The notes under the pieces are model-generated. The model saw only the letters and a program-made list of their open reading frames with translations. It searched no databases and was not told the DNA's origin. From Malaya genurostris (lineage: Eukaryota > Arthropoda > Insecta > Diptera > Culicidae), in contig NC_080570.1 in assembly GCF_030247185.1 (NCBI RefSeq), forward strand, positions 7,351,161-7,415,160: a stretch of DNA of 64,000 bases, given 5' to 3'. This document shows, in pieces, positions 1 through 9,942 of this stretch; the stretch's first letter is position 1, and each line of letters opens with the position of its first letter. A program made the translations under genes and the position numbers.

Positions 1-44
1 GCAAAAACCAGAAGCCTGTTCTGTCCAAGGGCGCAGAAGACGGA

Positions 45-180
45 AATCATTTATTAAAACCTTTAGAAAAAGTACGGGTGTGTAATGTCACAGACATAAC
101 TGGATGTCGTGAATACGAATATAATTGAACCGCTTTCTTCGAATATCATTTGGTTGATCACTTGTATTAATTATGCCAGC
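45..180 (+). repeat. Dispersed repeat A, copy 1
   Basis: The segment carries a core TAATGTCACAGACATAAC followed by a GGATGTCGTGAATACGAA block. The same order occurs at 6757-6860 (plus) and, reverse-complemented, at 39710-39790. Similarity with the 6757 copy continues through a GTTGATCA-rich stretch to about 170. The family is unclassified; no ORF is visible. Seen directly by comparing the three places. Confidence 0.7.
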
Positions 181-1190
181 TTTCCCCTATTTCACTATTA
201 GAATTTGAAACGATGCACCTAAACCACAGACTAACAGACATGACAGTATGAGTAAATTCTTATAAAAATAATTTTCCGTTATGCACTAGTTCCACCTATA
301 TTGTACTGCGCGAACTATTGTGTTTACGTAAAAGTTTTTTTACTAGTTGGTTTCCCCTCGTTTGTCAACACCGATCAGCTGCTTGCAGGGTTGCCTGATT
401 TCATCGAAATATTTGAAAATGAATCGTCACAATAAATTTTTATATTACGTTGATAATATATTTAACTTTTTTAGCGATGTTGGAAGGTAAAAATTTATTT
501 TACTCAACGTTGTTCATCTAGACTATTTTTGATTGTGTTGGTAATTTTCACCCGAAATTAAGTGACGGCAGACCAGAAGCAAGTAAATATTGTAACAAAA
601 CGGGTTCGATTTTGTATTGCGTTGTAGGATGAGAAGTAGGCACAATTCTGTATATAGTTTTGGCAATATGTAATTAATCTGTATCCTGCATGAAATTCAC
701 ATGGAGGTATACAAATCAATATATTACAGGTAAGTCTGTATGAATGGCAAACTCGGTTGGTAAATGAAAAAAAAAACACAGTCTAGATGACAGACAGAAT
801 GTTTTTGATAGGGTAACGTGGTGCCATCATGACACATGTGAGTACTGTTTTAAATAAAGGAATATTCGAAATGACCGTTTATATGGTTAAAGAATCTAAT
901 TTGAGTGTTCTGTCTGTTAGTCTGTGCCTAAACTGAGCTGGTGCTATACATTTTATATAGCAAATTAATAGAAAGTTCCTGCAACTCCAACTGGTTGAAA
1001 AAAGGACAGTATATAGTACAGTACAGTAAAATTTCGCATAGTTCTTTGTTAATGATTCTAAAAAGTACCGACTCGAAGAATTCAAGAATTAGGGACTGGA
1101 CCTGAGTTCAAGAACTTTATTCAGAACTTAGAACAGGTTCAGAATTCAATTGCAATTTAGTTTCCGAACTACATTGAAACTAAATTCTCC
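181..1190. other. Intergenic, AT-rich, no gene recognised
   Basis: Only short chance ORFs under 75 codons occur here, none resembling a known family. A few short GAACTTTATTCAGAAC-type repeats lie near 1090-1150. I see no RNA gene or convincing regulatory site. Confidence 0.5.
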
Positions 1191-1317
1191 TCCCGACGAT
1201 TGAAGTCCAAATAAAAGCACGACCTAAACGTTTGAGATTTTGTACCACGCTAAAAGTCTGCTCATTACTGGCGTCTGTTGCTCCCGACGATCGAAGTCCA
1301 GATAAAAGCACGACCAT
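1191..1317 (+). repeat. Pair of 35-bp direct repeats
   Basis: A block reading CTCCCGACGATTGAAGTCC... at about 1191-1227 recurs nearly unchanged at about 1282-1317, both ending in AAAAGCACGACC. The second copy lies at the presumed 3' end of the minus-strand non-LTR element, so this may mark an element terminus or a short duplication. Confidence 0.6.
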
Positions 1318-1528
1318 TTCATAAACATCTGTTTATTAATCTTATTTTTGTGTATTACATCAACGTTTTACAGTACAAGTGTTTTGACCCTTTGGCCTTT
1401 CATCTTTGTTGTTCATACGATTCGTTATTAATAATAGGTGTTTTAGTTACTCTTGTTTTAAATACTAATGTTTAATCATCATATTTATTTTAATTATTAA
1501 TAAAATATCTACCTACTAATAACTATCC

Positions 1529-3012
1529 CTAACCTAATACGTACAAATTTTGAATTATTTGTATTACAGAGATTGAGCACTTCTCGTCAAATTTCGTGCA
1601 GTATTGCTCAAATTTTTGTTCTAGTATATCCAGGGAGGCCATCTGATGTACTTCACTAGTCCTTGTCCAAGGAGGTAGATTTAGAATCCTCTTTAAGATC
1701 TTACTTTGAATGCGCTGAAGCCTAAGTTTGTGTGTTCGTGCACAACCCCGCCAAACAGGGACTGCGTATTCAATTGCGGGGTAGATGATTTGTTTATAGA
1801 CAGCCATCTGATTCTTCAGGCACAGTTTAGATGTTCTACAAATCAGCGGATACAGAGACCTAATGAGTATGCTGCATTTTTGAACATTTTGTTAACATGT
1901 GACCTGAATATCAGATGTCTGTCAAAGGTGAGTCCTAGATAGATAACTTCGTCGGACCATTGGATGACCTCATCGCCGAATCGTATTCGGCATTCGTCTG
2001 ATGGAACAAGTTTTGGAGATCTTGAATGTGGAAACAAGATGACCTGAGTTTTTGCTGCATTGATCACAATTTTCCAGCTTGTAAAATATTCAGTTAGAGC
2101 GAATAAACCTGTCTGTAGTTTATTCTTCAGAGCATTAATGACACGACCTTTGTAAAGAATGACAGTATCATCAGCAAATTGTGACAGAACACCACCACCC
2201 GGAAGAGGTGGGATGTCTGATGTAAAAATGTTGTATAGAATGGGACCTAGGATACTTCCCTGGGGTACACCAGCAGGAATAGTAAATCTTTCTGAGAGTA
2301 CATTATTCAGAGAAACCTGGAATGCTCTATATTCAAGATAATTTTTGATAATTTTAATAAGATACATGGGAAAATTATACCGATGCAGTTTGATCAGCAG
2401 GCCATCGTGCCACACATTATCGAATGCCTTTTCAATATCCAATATTGCCATGGCAGTCGTTTTGGACACTGATTTGTTTTGCTGGATGACGTTGTTAACC
2501 CTTGTGAGTTGGTGGATGGTGGATCTTCCTTTCCGGAACCCAAACTGTTCTTCCAGTAACATATCCTGGTCATCTGCGAAAGCAAGAATTCGCCTTTGTA
2601 TTGACTTTTCAAACAGCTTGGATAGGGCAGAGAGTAAGCTGATGGGCCGATAGCTCTTGGAAAAGGAAGGATCTTTCCCCGGTTTCAAAACTTGGATAAC
2701 TTTTGCTAACTTCCACTTTGAAAAGAAGTAACCAAGCTCCCAGCACCTGTTAAAATGTTTAGCTAAGAAAACAAATGAGCGAATACTCAAATATTTCAGC
2801 TCAATGTTGAATGTGTTGTCGAAACCGGGGGCCCCCTTATTTTTGGATTTTCTCACAGTAGCTATCAGCTCATTCGCAGTGACTCTACTTTCCTCAGGAA
2901 AAAAGCTGTCTGATTGGTCAACCTCAGCTACGCTATCAGCAACAGCTCTTTCATGTGGACTAACAATGTTGAGTCCTAAATTGTGAGAGCTCTTGAGCTC
3001 TTGAGCGACCAC
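1529..3012 (-). pseudogene. Jockey-clade non-LTR retrotransposon reverse transcriptase, 5'-truncated and frameshifted
   Basis: The main open frame (3012 to 1843 on minus, about 389 codons) is a reverse transcriptase: fingers region with GFRKGRSTIHQL, the catalytic AILDIEKAFDNVWHDG block, the PAGVPQGSILGP motif and the active-site FADD. It ends at a stop where the frame shifts by one base. The other frame continues as LYPLICRTSKL through VWRGCARTHKLRLQRIQSKI to a stop at 1529, which is the usual jockey C-terminal domain. No endonuclease domain precedes it: an in-frame TAG lies just upstream of 3012, so the copy is 5'-truncated, as is common for target-primed reverse transcription. Dead copy. 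Clade assignment is inferred from motif order and C-terminal similarity. Plus-strand ORFs here are shadows. Confidence 0.88.
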
Positions 3013-3059
3013 CCCTGGTGGCTACTCCTTTACTGATCGGGATTAGCTGAAATTGTACA

Positions 3060-3679
3060 GGGAGTTTCTAGATGATCCGACCTGGGACTGGTAAATCATC
3101 CTTCAATGTACATCTTCTGGTAATCCCAGAATTCATTGATTAGTACCGGCGCCGGCCAGGCCCGAACGTAGATCGTCTAAGGAATGGAATGGGATGTTAG
3201 TGCAACACTTGTTGTTACTAGAGGCCGTATATACTACTGCGCACTCCACAAGTGTCACGGGAGAAGGATATTTGTTAGTAAAATTTCAGTATTAGTATTA
3301 TTCGTGCGCGACTCAGTATGTTCCGGTTTCAAGATGCTCGGATGCACCACTAAACTCACTGACTTTCCCGAGTGAACTTCCCTATTTTTTAGAAATGAAA
3401 TTACGTGATACAAAATAAACGAGTGAACAGGAGTTAGACAAAATAGTTGATTCATTGCATTCACATATTCTAAACAGTTGTTATAAAATCATTTTAAATC
3501 ACCAAATAAAGGTCAACAGATTTCACGTGCGTCTTGATTCTGTATTATTTTTGCTTTATTATTTTAATTATTTATTAAAATTATTAATTAGTTATATTGG
3601 TTCATCTGGGCAGCCGGCTACCGAGAAAAATATTAATTTATTGTTTGAAATATTAATATCAAGTGTTTTGTCGTGAATA
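3060..3679. other. Repeat-like DNA between elements, unclassified
   Basis: This stretch separates the reverse transcriptase fragment from repeat B. It has a GC-richer patch (about 3150-3260) and an AT-rich remainder with no ORF that resembles a protein family. It may be an older transposon tail, but I could not match it to another part of the window. Confidence 0.35.
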
Positions 3680-4432
3680 CGACTTACTTTACTATGGGGT
3701 GCCTTTTCAAAATTTACCCTCTGAGAGAGTGATAAGTTTTTGATCGTGAATATCTATTGTTGTATCTAATGAATCAACATAATTCTTGCGACATGCCATC
3801 GGAAATATGATCACAATTATATGATAAAATTTTCAGTTTTGTGACATAGTCTCAAATAATTCAAAATTAAACTTTTCTGAAATGTTTGGTATAAACGAGT
3901 ATCAAAGAGGATAATTCATAAGGCGCGTTTGCCTTTCTCGTTTTTTTAAAGCTCATAGCTCAGTGATCTGTGAAAGGATTTATATAATCTAACTACCAAT
4001 AGAATCGAAATTTTTCAATTTAAACGTGTATAGCAAAAGCATTGAAGTATTTCAATAGTACACTATTGAAAAACCTGTCTCATTTGATCCATGTCAACAC
4101 CAGCCAATCAGAACGCGTTCTAAGGAAGAGAACAAAATATCTGCTGCTGTACAACAAATCGTCCGGGAAAAATGTTCCGAAAAGTGGTGAATATCGCAGT
4201 GAGTTCCTCAATTTGGTCCTTGTGAATGCTAGAAACGAATCCCTACAACATATTGATAGTTTCTTTCAATGAAATATGCAAACCCGAAATGATATAATCG
4301 ACATTTAAATTCTGTATGCGGCTATTTTTATAGCCGTTAGGACCGCCCATTAGTGAAAAAGCTACAAACGAAATCACATAAAAGGAAATCTCTTAACAAA
4401 AATTCAATCAGTTTGGATTCTATCGCCATTCG
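3680..4432 (+). repeat. Dispersed repeat B, copy 1
   Basis: Starting at GAATACGACTTACTTTACT, this block matches 43037-43900 over several hundred bases, including CCTTTTCAAAATTTACCCTC, GTTTTTGATCGTGAA and ATCAACATAATT. Its distal part (GCTAGAAACGA, GCCGTTAGGACCGCCCATTA, ATCAGTTTGGATTCTATCG) reappears in inverted orientation at 6940-7500. The family also shares blocks with the tandem array at 36.3-39.5 kb. The 76-codon ORF here has no recognisable domain. Unclassified; possibly a non-autonomous DNA transposon. Confidence 0.65.
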
Positions 4433-4527
4433 TCATCTAACACTCGATGTGGATAGACGAATAACCTACTACGACTAATTTCGATTTTGTTTTATTTTTT
4501 ATTCGCAGTTGTCTACCTACCCAAGCT

Positions 4528-5658
4528 ATGGGTAAAAACCGCCATAGATCCGAGAAGGATCCAAAGGATGCTAAGCGTCTGAAGCCAAGTGATGTACAGG
4601 TAAACGACCGTTTGCTGAGTAAAAAACAAAAGGAACTGCCGAAGAAGGAAAAAATGCCGCCTTTCTACCTGAAGGGCTTCCCACCAACTCTACGCTCGGA
4701 TTTCAACACACTGATCAGCAAAGGACTACAGGCAACAATCCGTTTATGTACTGAAGGCTACAAAATAACTGTTCCGGCTTTGAACCACTACAAAGGAGTG
4801 GAATGTTATCTGAAGCAGACAAAAGCGGAATACTTCACACACGATATTGCCGCCAACAAACCTATGAAGGTTGTACTTCGAGGACTACCCGACATGATGG
4901 AAGCCGAACTAAAGCAGGCACTGTCGGAGGCTGGACTAAAGCCTTTGATGGTGTTCAAAATGAAGCGACATAATACGGACAAAAAGTTTAGAGATCAACT
5001 GTACCTGATTCATCTGGAGAAGGGCTCCATCACCATGAGTCAACTGAAAACGATTAAATCGTTATTTCACATAATCATCGAATGGCAAAAGTATAAACCG
5101 GTACATCGGGATGTCACACAGTGCACGAACTGTTTGGACTACGGCCATGGAGCGAGGAATTGCCACATGAAAAGTCGGTGCGGGAAATGTGCCGAACCAC
5201 ACAATACCAACGATTGCCTACTAGATGACATCGCTGTAAAATGTGTGAACTGTGATGGCGACCATCCATCTACTAGCAAATCGTGTCCCAAACGTGCTGA
5301 GTTCACAAAAATTCGACAGCAGGCATCCCGTAAACAATCAACGCGCAAGAATGTTCCACAGAAGGATGAAATTAATTTCCCACGGCTCCCACCGAAGAGG
5401 GATATTCCGAATTTGCCGCCACTTCCTCGCAGCAATCCAAAGACTTCAGCCTCTGGATCTCAAAAAGAATCTTCCTCAAGAATCCCTCCTGGATGGGGCA
5501 ATAATCAACCACAAGCAAAGGATGACTCTGGTGATTTATTCTCTGCTGAACAACTGATCGTCATTTTTGAAACAATGACAACAAAACTACGAAACTGCAG
5601 AACGCGGTTAGATCAAATCAACGCCTTAGGCAAATTCATCATCGAATATGCAATATAA
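4528..5658 (+). CDS. Retrotransposon ORF1, gag-like nucleic-acid-binding protein
   Basis: The 376-codon frame is intact. The N-terminal 30 or so residues are very basic. The middle (about residues 95-190) resembles the PRE_C2HC-associated domain of jockey/I-type ORF1 proteins. Residues about 200-255 hold three CCHC-type zinc knuckles (CTNCLDYGHGARNC, CGKCAEPHNTNDC, CVNCDGDHPSTSKSC). The tail is Pro/Ser-rich. Known role of the family: coats element RNA in a ribonucleoprotein needed for retrotransposition. The last 11 bases overlap the start of ORF2, a typical coupling. The start is the first ATG after stops, followed by a lysine-rich stretch. The ORF being intact suggests a fairly young copy. 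Confidence 0.85.
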   Translation: MGKNRHRSEKDPKDAKRLKPSDVQVNDRLLSKKQKELPKKEKMPPFYLKGFPPTLRSDFNTLISKGLQATIRLCTEGYKITVPALNHYKGVECYLKQTKAEYFTHDIAANKPMKVVLRGLPDMMEAELKQALSEAGLKPLMVFKMKRHNTDKKFRDQLYLIHLEKGSITMSQLKTIKSLFHIIIEWQKYKPVHRDVTQCTNCLDYGHGARNCHMKSRCGKCAEPHNTNDCLLDDIAVKCVNCDGDHPSTSKSCPKRAEFTKIRQQASRKQSTRKNVPQKDEINFPRLPPKRDIPNLPPLPRSNPKTSASGSQKESSSRIPPGWGNNQPQAKDDSGDLFSAEQLIVIFETMTTKLRNCRTRLDQINALGKFIIEYAI

Positions 5659-6766
5659 TGAGTTGGTTATAGTAAATTGGAATGCTTGCTCACTCAGGAG
5701 CAAAACTGCTGAATTGTCCGACTTTCTTCAAGAGAAGAATGCCGATATTGCTATTTTAACTGAAACTCATCTTAAACCTGAAATTTCTATTTTTATTTCC
5801 AATTACAGGATTCACAGGCTCGACAGGGCAACTACCAGAGGAGGGGGAGTTGCCATTGCCATTAAACGATCCATTCAGCACAGGCTTCTGTCAGCCTTTA
5901 AATTGCAACTCATAGAAGCCATCGGAATTGAGATTACAACGACGATGGGACCCATCATCATCATTGCAGCGTACTGCCCCAAACAAACCAATCTTCGAGA
6001 TGGTACGTGTGCATCATTGAAGCGAGATCTGGCTATGCTCACTCGACGACAGAACAAATTCATCATTGCTGGGGACCTGAACGCACGGCATGAGCTGTGG
6101 GGAAACAGAAGACAGAATCGAAACGGATTCGTACTTGCCGAAGATTACGAAGCTGGACAATACAACATCTTCGCACCGGATCAACCAACGCGACTTTCCA
6201 GATCGGGAGTTCATTCCATTTTGGATATATTCATCAGCAACATTGCCATAGAAAGCTCTCCGGTTGTCTTCTACGAGCTCTCTTCGGATCACTTTCCAGT
6301 AATATTGACGTTGGGATCTTCACCAGAAACAGTGCCTATTCAACCTCGGAGGAACTATTATCGCACCGATTGGGTCCAATTTCAACAAATCGCCGACCAA
6401 CTTATTAATATCGATCTGCCACTTGATTCCCCGATGGAAATCGATGCAGCCCTATCTTCCTTCCAGCATTCAATCACAGTCGCTCGTGATAGGACGGTTC
6501 CAGTACAACATATGCCGAGTTCCTCTCTTCAAATCGACAGTGTCACCAAGAAACTCATCCGACTTCGGAATATCTACCGGAGGCAGTATCAACGAACTGG
6601 CATCCTAGATAGGAAGACTACTTATAACAACTTAACTAGGATAATCCAGGAAAGGATATCTGAGCTTCGCAACAGGAACTTCCAGCAAAAGCTTCGAGAA
6701 ATTCTTCCACATTCAAAGCCCTTCTGGTCCTTAACGAAGGTGCTTAAGAAAAAGGCGGGTGGGTAA
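5648..6766 (+). CDS. Retrotransposon ORF2, endonuclease domain only (truncated)
   Basis: Residues 1-220 form an exonuclease-endonuclease-phosphatase fold endonuclease: NWNACSLR, the catalytic Glu in LTETHL, GDLNARH, and the C-terminal SSDHFPV. These match the Asn, Glu, Asp/Asn and Asp-His signature of AP-type endonucleases that nick target DNA for non-LTR insertion. After a linker (to about residue 370) the frame ends in KKKAGG-stop, where repeat A sequence begins, so palm, thumb and C-terminal domains are absent. A full jockey ORF2 is usually 850-950 residues. The protein could in principle be made but cannot support retrotransposition alone. Confidence 0.85.
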   Translation: MQYNELVIVNWNACSLRSKTAELSDFLQEKNADIAILTETHLKPEISIFISNYRIHRLDRATTRGGGVAIAIKRSIQHRLLSAFKLQLIEAIGIEITTTMGPIIIIAAYCPKQTNLRDGTCASLKRDLAMLTRRQNKFIIAGDLNARHELWGNRRQNRNGFVLAEDYEAGQYNIFAPDQPTRLSRSGVHSILDIFISNIAIESSPVVFYELSSDHFPVILTLGSSPETVPIQPRRNYYRTDWVQFQQIADQLINIDLPLDSPMEIDAALSSFQHSITVARDRTVPVQHMPSSSLQIDSVTKKLIRLRNIYRRQYQRTGILDRKTTYNNLTRIIQERISELRNRNFQQKLREILPHSKPFWSLTKVLKKKAGG

Positions 6767-6860
6767 TGTCAGAGACATAACTGGATGTCGTGAATACGAA
6801 AACAACTGACATGTTCCTTAACACTTCCGAATATCAATTAGTTGATCAATTGTATGAATT
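6757..6860 (+). repeat. Dispersed repeat A, copy 2
   Basis: The core TAATGTCAGAGACATAAC plus TGGATGTCGTGAATACGAA is followed by a GTTGATCAATTGTATGAA block matching copy 1 at 45-180. It sits directly at the 3' break of the jockey ORF2, so it either replaced the RT region or marks a recombination junction. Confidence 0.7.
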
Positions 6861-6883
6861 ATGCAAGCATTCCCCTTTGCACA

Positions 6884-7170
6884 TTTTTCGCAAAAACAAA
6901 GAAGGCTTCACTTTTTGTTGAGAGGCTCTTTTCTACCTGATTTCGTTTAAAGCTTTTTCACTAATGGGCGGTCCTAACGGCTATAAAAATAGCCGCATTC
7001 AGAATTTTAATGTTGATTATTTCATTTCAGATTTGCATAATTTCTTGAAACAAACTATCAATATGCTGAAGGGACTCGTTTCTAGCATTCAGAAAGGTCA
7101 AATTGCGTAATTATCTACGACATTAAACTCTGGAACATTTTTCGCAAAAACAAAGAAGGCTTCACTTGAT
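6884..7170 (+). repeat. 32-bp direct duplication (two copies)
   Basis: The string ACATTTTTCGCAAAAACAAA followed by GAAGGCTTCACT is present at about 6884 and again at about 7138, some 250 bp apart, with no visible differences. It lies inside the inverted copy of repeat B and looks like a local duplication or rearrangement. Confidence 0.7.
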
Positions 7171-7500
7171 CTCGTTTACTGTGAGTTTCACACAGCGAAA
7201 TGTGCACAAATCTAACCAAACTGTTCTAGATTTGCAGTAAACTGAGAATATTTCCCTACGATTTGCGAACAACAAATCCTAATAGTTCTTTAGAAAACGT
7301 TTAGAGCCATTAGAACGGCTGATTTTGTGCAATGCTCTCCACCGTCGTTTTTTCACCAATGCTAATGACTGGCAGCTGTGACGTAATCGCTCTTGTCGAA
7401 AGCGAAACTAGCTGTGCAGACGACACAAAACACATCTGCTCGCAGTGGCGATAGAATCCAAACTGATTAAATTTTTGTTAAGAGATTTCCTTTTATGTTA
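6940..7500 (-). repeat. Dispersed repeat B, inverted copy next to gap
   Basis: Read on the minus strand from 7500 this gives ATCAGTTTGGATTCTATCG, then a block like 43480-43640 (CAGCATTGG, GGCTCTAAACG), then GCTAGAAACGAGTCCCTTC, and ends with GCCGTTAGGACCGCCCATTA near 6960. It is therefore an inverted relative of 3680-4432 and of 43037-43900. It contains the 32-bp duplication and runs into the assembly gap. Confidence 0.65.
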
Positions 7501-8000
7501 NNNNNNNNNNNNNNNNNNNNNNNNNNNNNNNNNNNNNNNNNNNNNNNNNNNNNNNNNNNNNNNNNNNNNNNNNNNNNNNNNNNNNNNNNNNNNNNNNNNN
7601 NNNNNNNNNNNNNNNNNNNNNNNNNNNNNNNNNNNNNNNNNNNNNNNNNNNNNNNNNNNNNNNNNNNNNNNNNNNNNNNNNNNNNNNNNNNNNNNNNNNN
7701 NNNNNNNNNNNNNNNNNNNNNNNNNNNNNNNNNNNNNNNNNNNNNNNNNNNNNNNNNNNNNNNNNNNNNNNNNNNNNNNNNNNNNNNNNNNNNNNNNNNN
7801 NNNNNNNNNNNNNNNNNNNNNNNNNNNNNNNNNNNNNNNNNNNNNNNNNNNNNNNNNNNNNNNNNNNNNNNNNNNNNNNNNNNNNNNNNNNNNNNNNNNN
7901 NNNNNNNNNNNNNNNNNNNNNNNNNNNNNNNNNNNNNNNNNNNNNNNNNNNNNNNNNNNNNNNNNNNNNNNNNNNNNNNNNNNNNNNNNNNNNNNNNNNN
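7501..8000. other. Assembly gap (500 N)
   Basis: Exactly 500 N. The round size suggests a placeholder of unknown true length. Any open frames across it are artefacts. Repeats flank it on both sides (repeat B to the left, MITE-like family C to the right), which is the likely cause of the gap. Confidence 1.
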
Positions 8001-8173
8001 AATCGACCTCAAATCTTTTCCAATTGATAGTTTTTATCAGTAGACGGCCACATAAACCGATTTCGGTTATTCCTTCAAGGATCGAAGAAAATTATTTTTA
8101 AGAATACCACAGTATTATATATGATAGTATGATTGATATCATTTCACCACTAGGTGGATTAAAACAGATTTTG
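8001..8173 (-). repeat. MITE-like family C, terminal fragment
   Basis: The first base after the gap begins a block matching 13417-13600 almost base for base (AATCGACCTCAAATC, GATAGTTTYTATCAGTAGAC, CCACAGTATTATATATGATA), ending in CACCACTAGGTGGATTAAAAC. That end is the inverse of the CCACCTAGTGGTG terminus at about 22890 and 30845. The rest of the copy is presumably hidden in the gap. Confidence 0.8.
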
Positions 8174-9340
8174 CGTAAAAATATCACTGGCCATCTTCGC
8201 CCCACCTATTTTCTAGGTTAGTGCACTTCGTGCTAGATCGCGTCCATATAAGTGAGGATGTAAACCTGAAACCAAATGCTTTTTGTAACTTAAGGTTGTA
8301 GCTTTCGATCAATATATAAGTTCCGAGTGAAAATATTATTTTTGCACTAAGACCAATAATGGCCATTTTTGCCCCGGTCTCCCCTACGTTTTTCTCAACT
8401 GCGCATCAACTCGTCCGTGTAAATCGCAAATTAGTGATCGAAAAGATCGTTTCTGAAGAAAATGTTAGAATTTCTTTTTCATTTCGCTTATATACGTTTT
8501 AGCCACTTGGTCATTTATCTCTTGGATCAGCAAAATTTTGCGACCTTAGGTTGTGTGAAAGGCGATCGATTTACCGGCCACGCTTTGCCTGTCCTATAAC
8601 AGAAACATGTTCTCTTTTCAAATAAACTCAACTTTACGTATTTCCCCAGTACCAATATAAATTTGCTGCTCAAGTAGAGATTGAACTTTACAGCTGTTTC
8701 AGTGGCTCAAGTTAAACTGCTAAGTAGTACTAGCAGTTCACTTTGAACTGATCGGCACTGACGAGTTGATGACGTTGAACATAGTTGAACGTTGATTTAA
8801 ACAGAATAATTTCGTAGCAGTTAGAAATCATGACTGTCCTAACTGATAGACCCTAGCATGACTGAAAAGAAAAAAAAAACTGAAAGTCATTCCAACCCTA
8901 CGAGAAACCTAGAACTCCCACGACGATAGCTAACGGACCCCCCACCGGGTGAACCGATCCCGTGTAGTTTTCATTGACCGCAATGAAAGCAAACGAATCG
9001 AACCGTTCCAATTTGCAAATTAATCGTACATTATTCAACAGTCAACGACCTTCGGCAGGTTTCCATGCTGCTCGAATTGTCACCTAGAATGCAACAGCGG
9101 AGGTTGTCCACATTTTCTTTCATCCCGCGTCCGATCGCCAACGCCAACGGGTTTCACGGAAAAAACCTTTCATTTCATCAACCGGACAAATTGAGTGCTT
9201 TATCACATCACACAGTAATGGATGGTGAGTTTTGGCAATTGTAATTGCGGCCAGCTACCAGCGGAGGTAATGTAAAAGTAAACAAGCCAAAATCTACGGC
9301 GAGATAAAAAAGTGAAAGACACTCGAAATTCGGGGAGATG
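8174..9340. other. Upstream region of the secreted-protein gene
   Basis: No coding region is visible. The segment goes from AT-rich repeat-like sequence to more GC-balanced DNA after about 8900, as is common near insect promoters. ORFs on either strand are short and unlike known proteins. Confidence 0.4.
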
Positions 9341-9942
9341 CTCGGCGCTCAACCGTTCGTTGTTTGCACGTACGACGAAGCACAGACGCCGACGGTGTTT
9401 GGACGCCAACCCGCAACATCACGGGCGTCAGTCTCGAACGAACTATTGAACACGCTGTACTCAGCTTGCACACCTTTCGCAAGCAACGTGCGCATAATCG
9501 TATTTGTGTATGATCGGTGCTGTTTTTTTTTTGGTTTTTCGGATAATCATCCGTCTCCAAGGTGGTCAGAACCGTCGGTGACGTTCTGTATTTCGTGAAT
9601 TCACGAGCCATCCCAGTTCTCAGTAGGCGAGGGAAATCGAATCCGACATAAACGCTGCCATCGTCACCACAGTGATGAGCAGCTTCAGTGTTCGATTGGA
9701 AGAATCAAAATCGAAAATCAGAGGAAAATTGTGAAGTGAAGAAAGAAGTGATTTGTTCTAGTCTACCGCGACTTTCGGACCGACCGGAAGATTTCGGAAA
9801 GTGTGTCTTGATTTTTTTCTAGGAAGCAACCACACATCGGTTTCGGATTCGGCGTCGGATTCGTGTGTTAGTTGTTGGATGCAATACCGGACTCGGTCGC
9901 ACGTAGGCCATTGGCTGGTGTCGAGAGAATAGTGCAGCAGAA
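9341..9942 (+). promoter_or_regulatory. Probable promoter and 5' UTR of the secreted-protein gene
   Basis: The 600 bp before the ATG at 9943 are GC-richer than surroundings and contain several TCAGT initiator-like motifs (for example near 9427, 9613 and 9683) but no clear TATA box at the right spacing. This suggests a TATA-less promoter. The exact transcription start cannot be fixed from sequence alone. Confidence 0.35.

Larger units (their letters stand above)
4433..6766 (+). mobile_element. Jockey-like non-LTR retrotransposon, 3'-deleted
   Basis: The element contains two overlapping ORFs in the usual non-LTR order, a gag-like ORF1 with zinc knuckles then an ORF2 beginning with an apurinic-type endonuclease. 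The reverse transcriptase part is missing: ORF2 stops where sequence of dispersed repeat A begins (about 6745-6766). It is bracketed by repeat B in opposite orientations. The 5' boundary is approximate, set where similarity between the two repeat B copies ends. The loss of RT makes the copy non-autonomous. Confidence 0.8.

Noticed and set aside
7445..8101. Long ORFs on both strands across 7445-8101
   Set aside because: They consist almost entirely of N-run codons from the 500-N gap.
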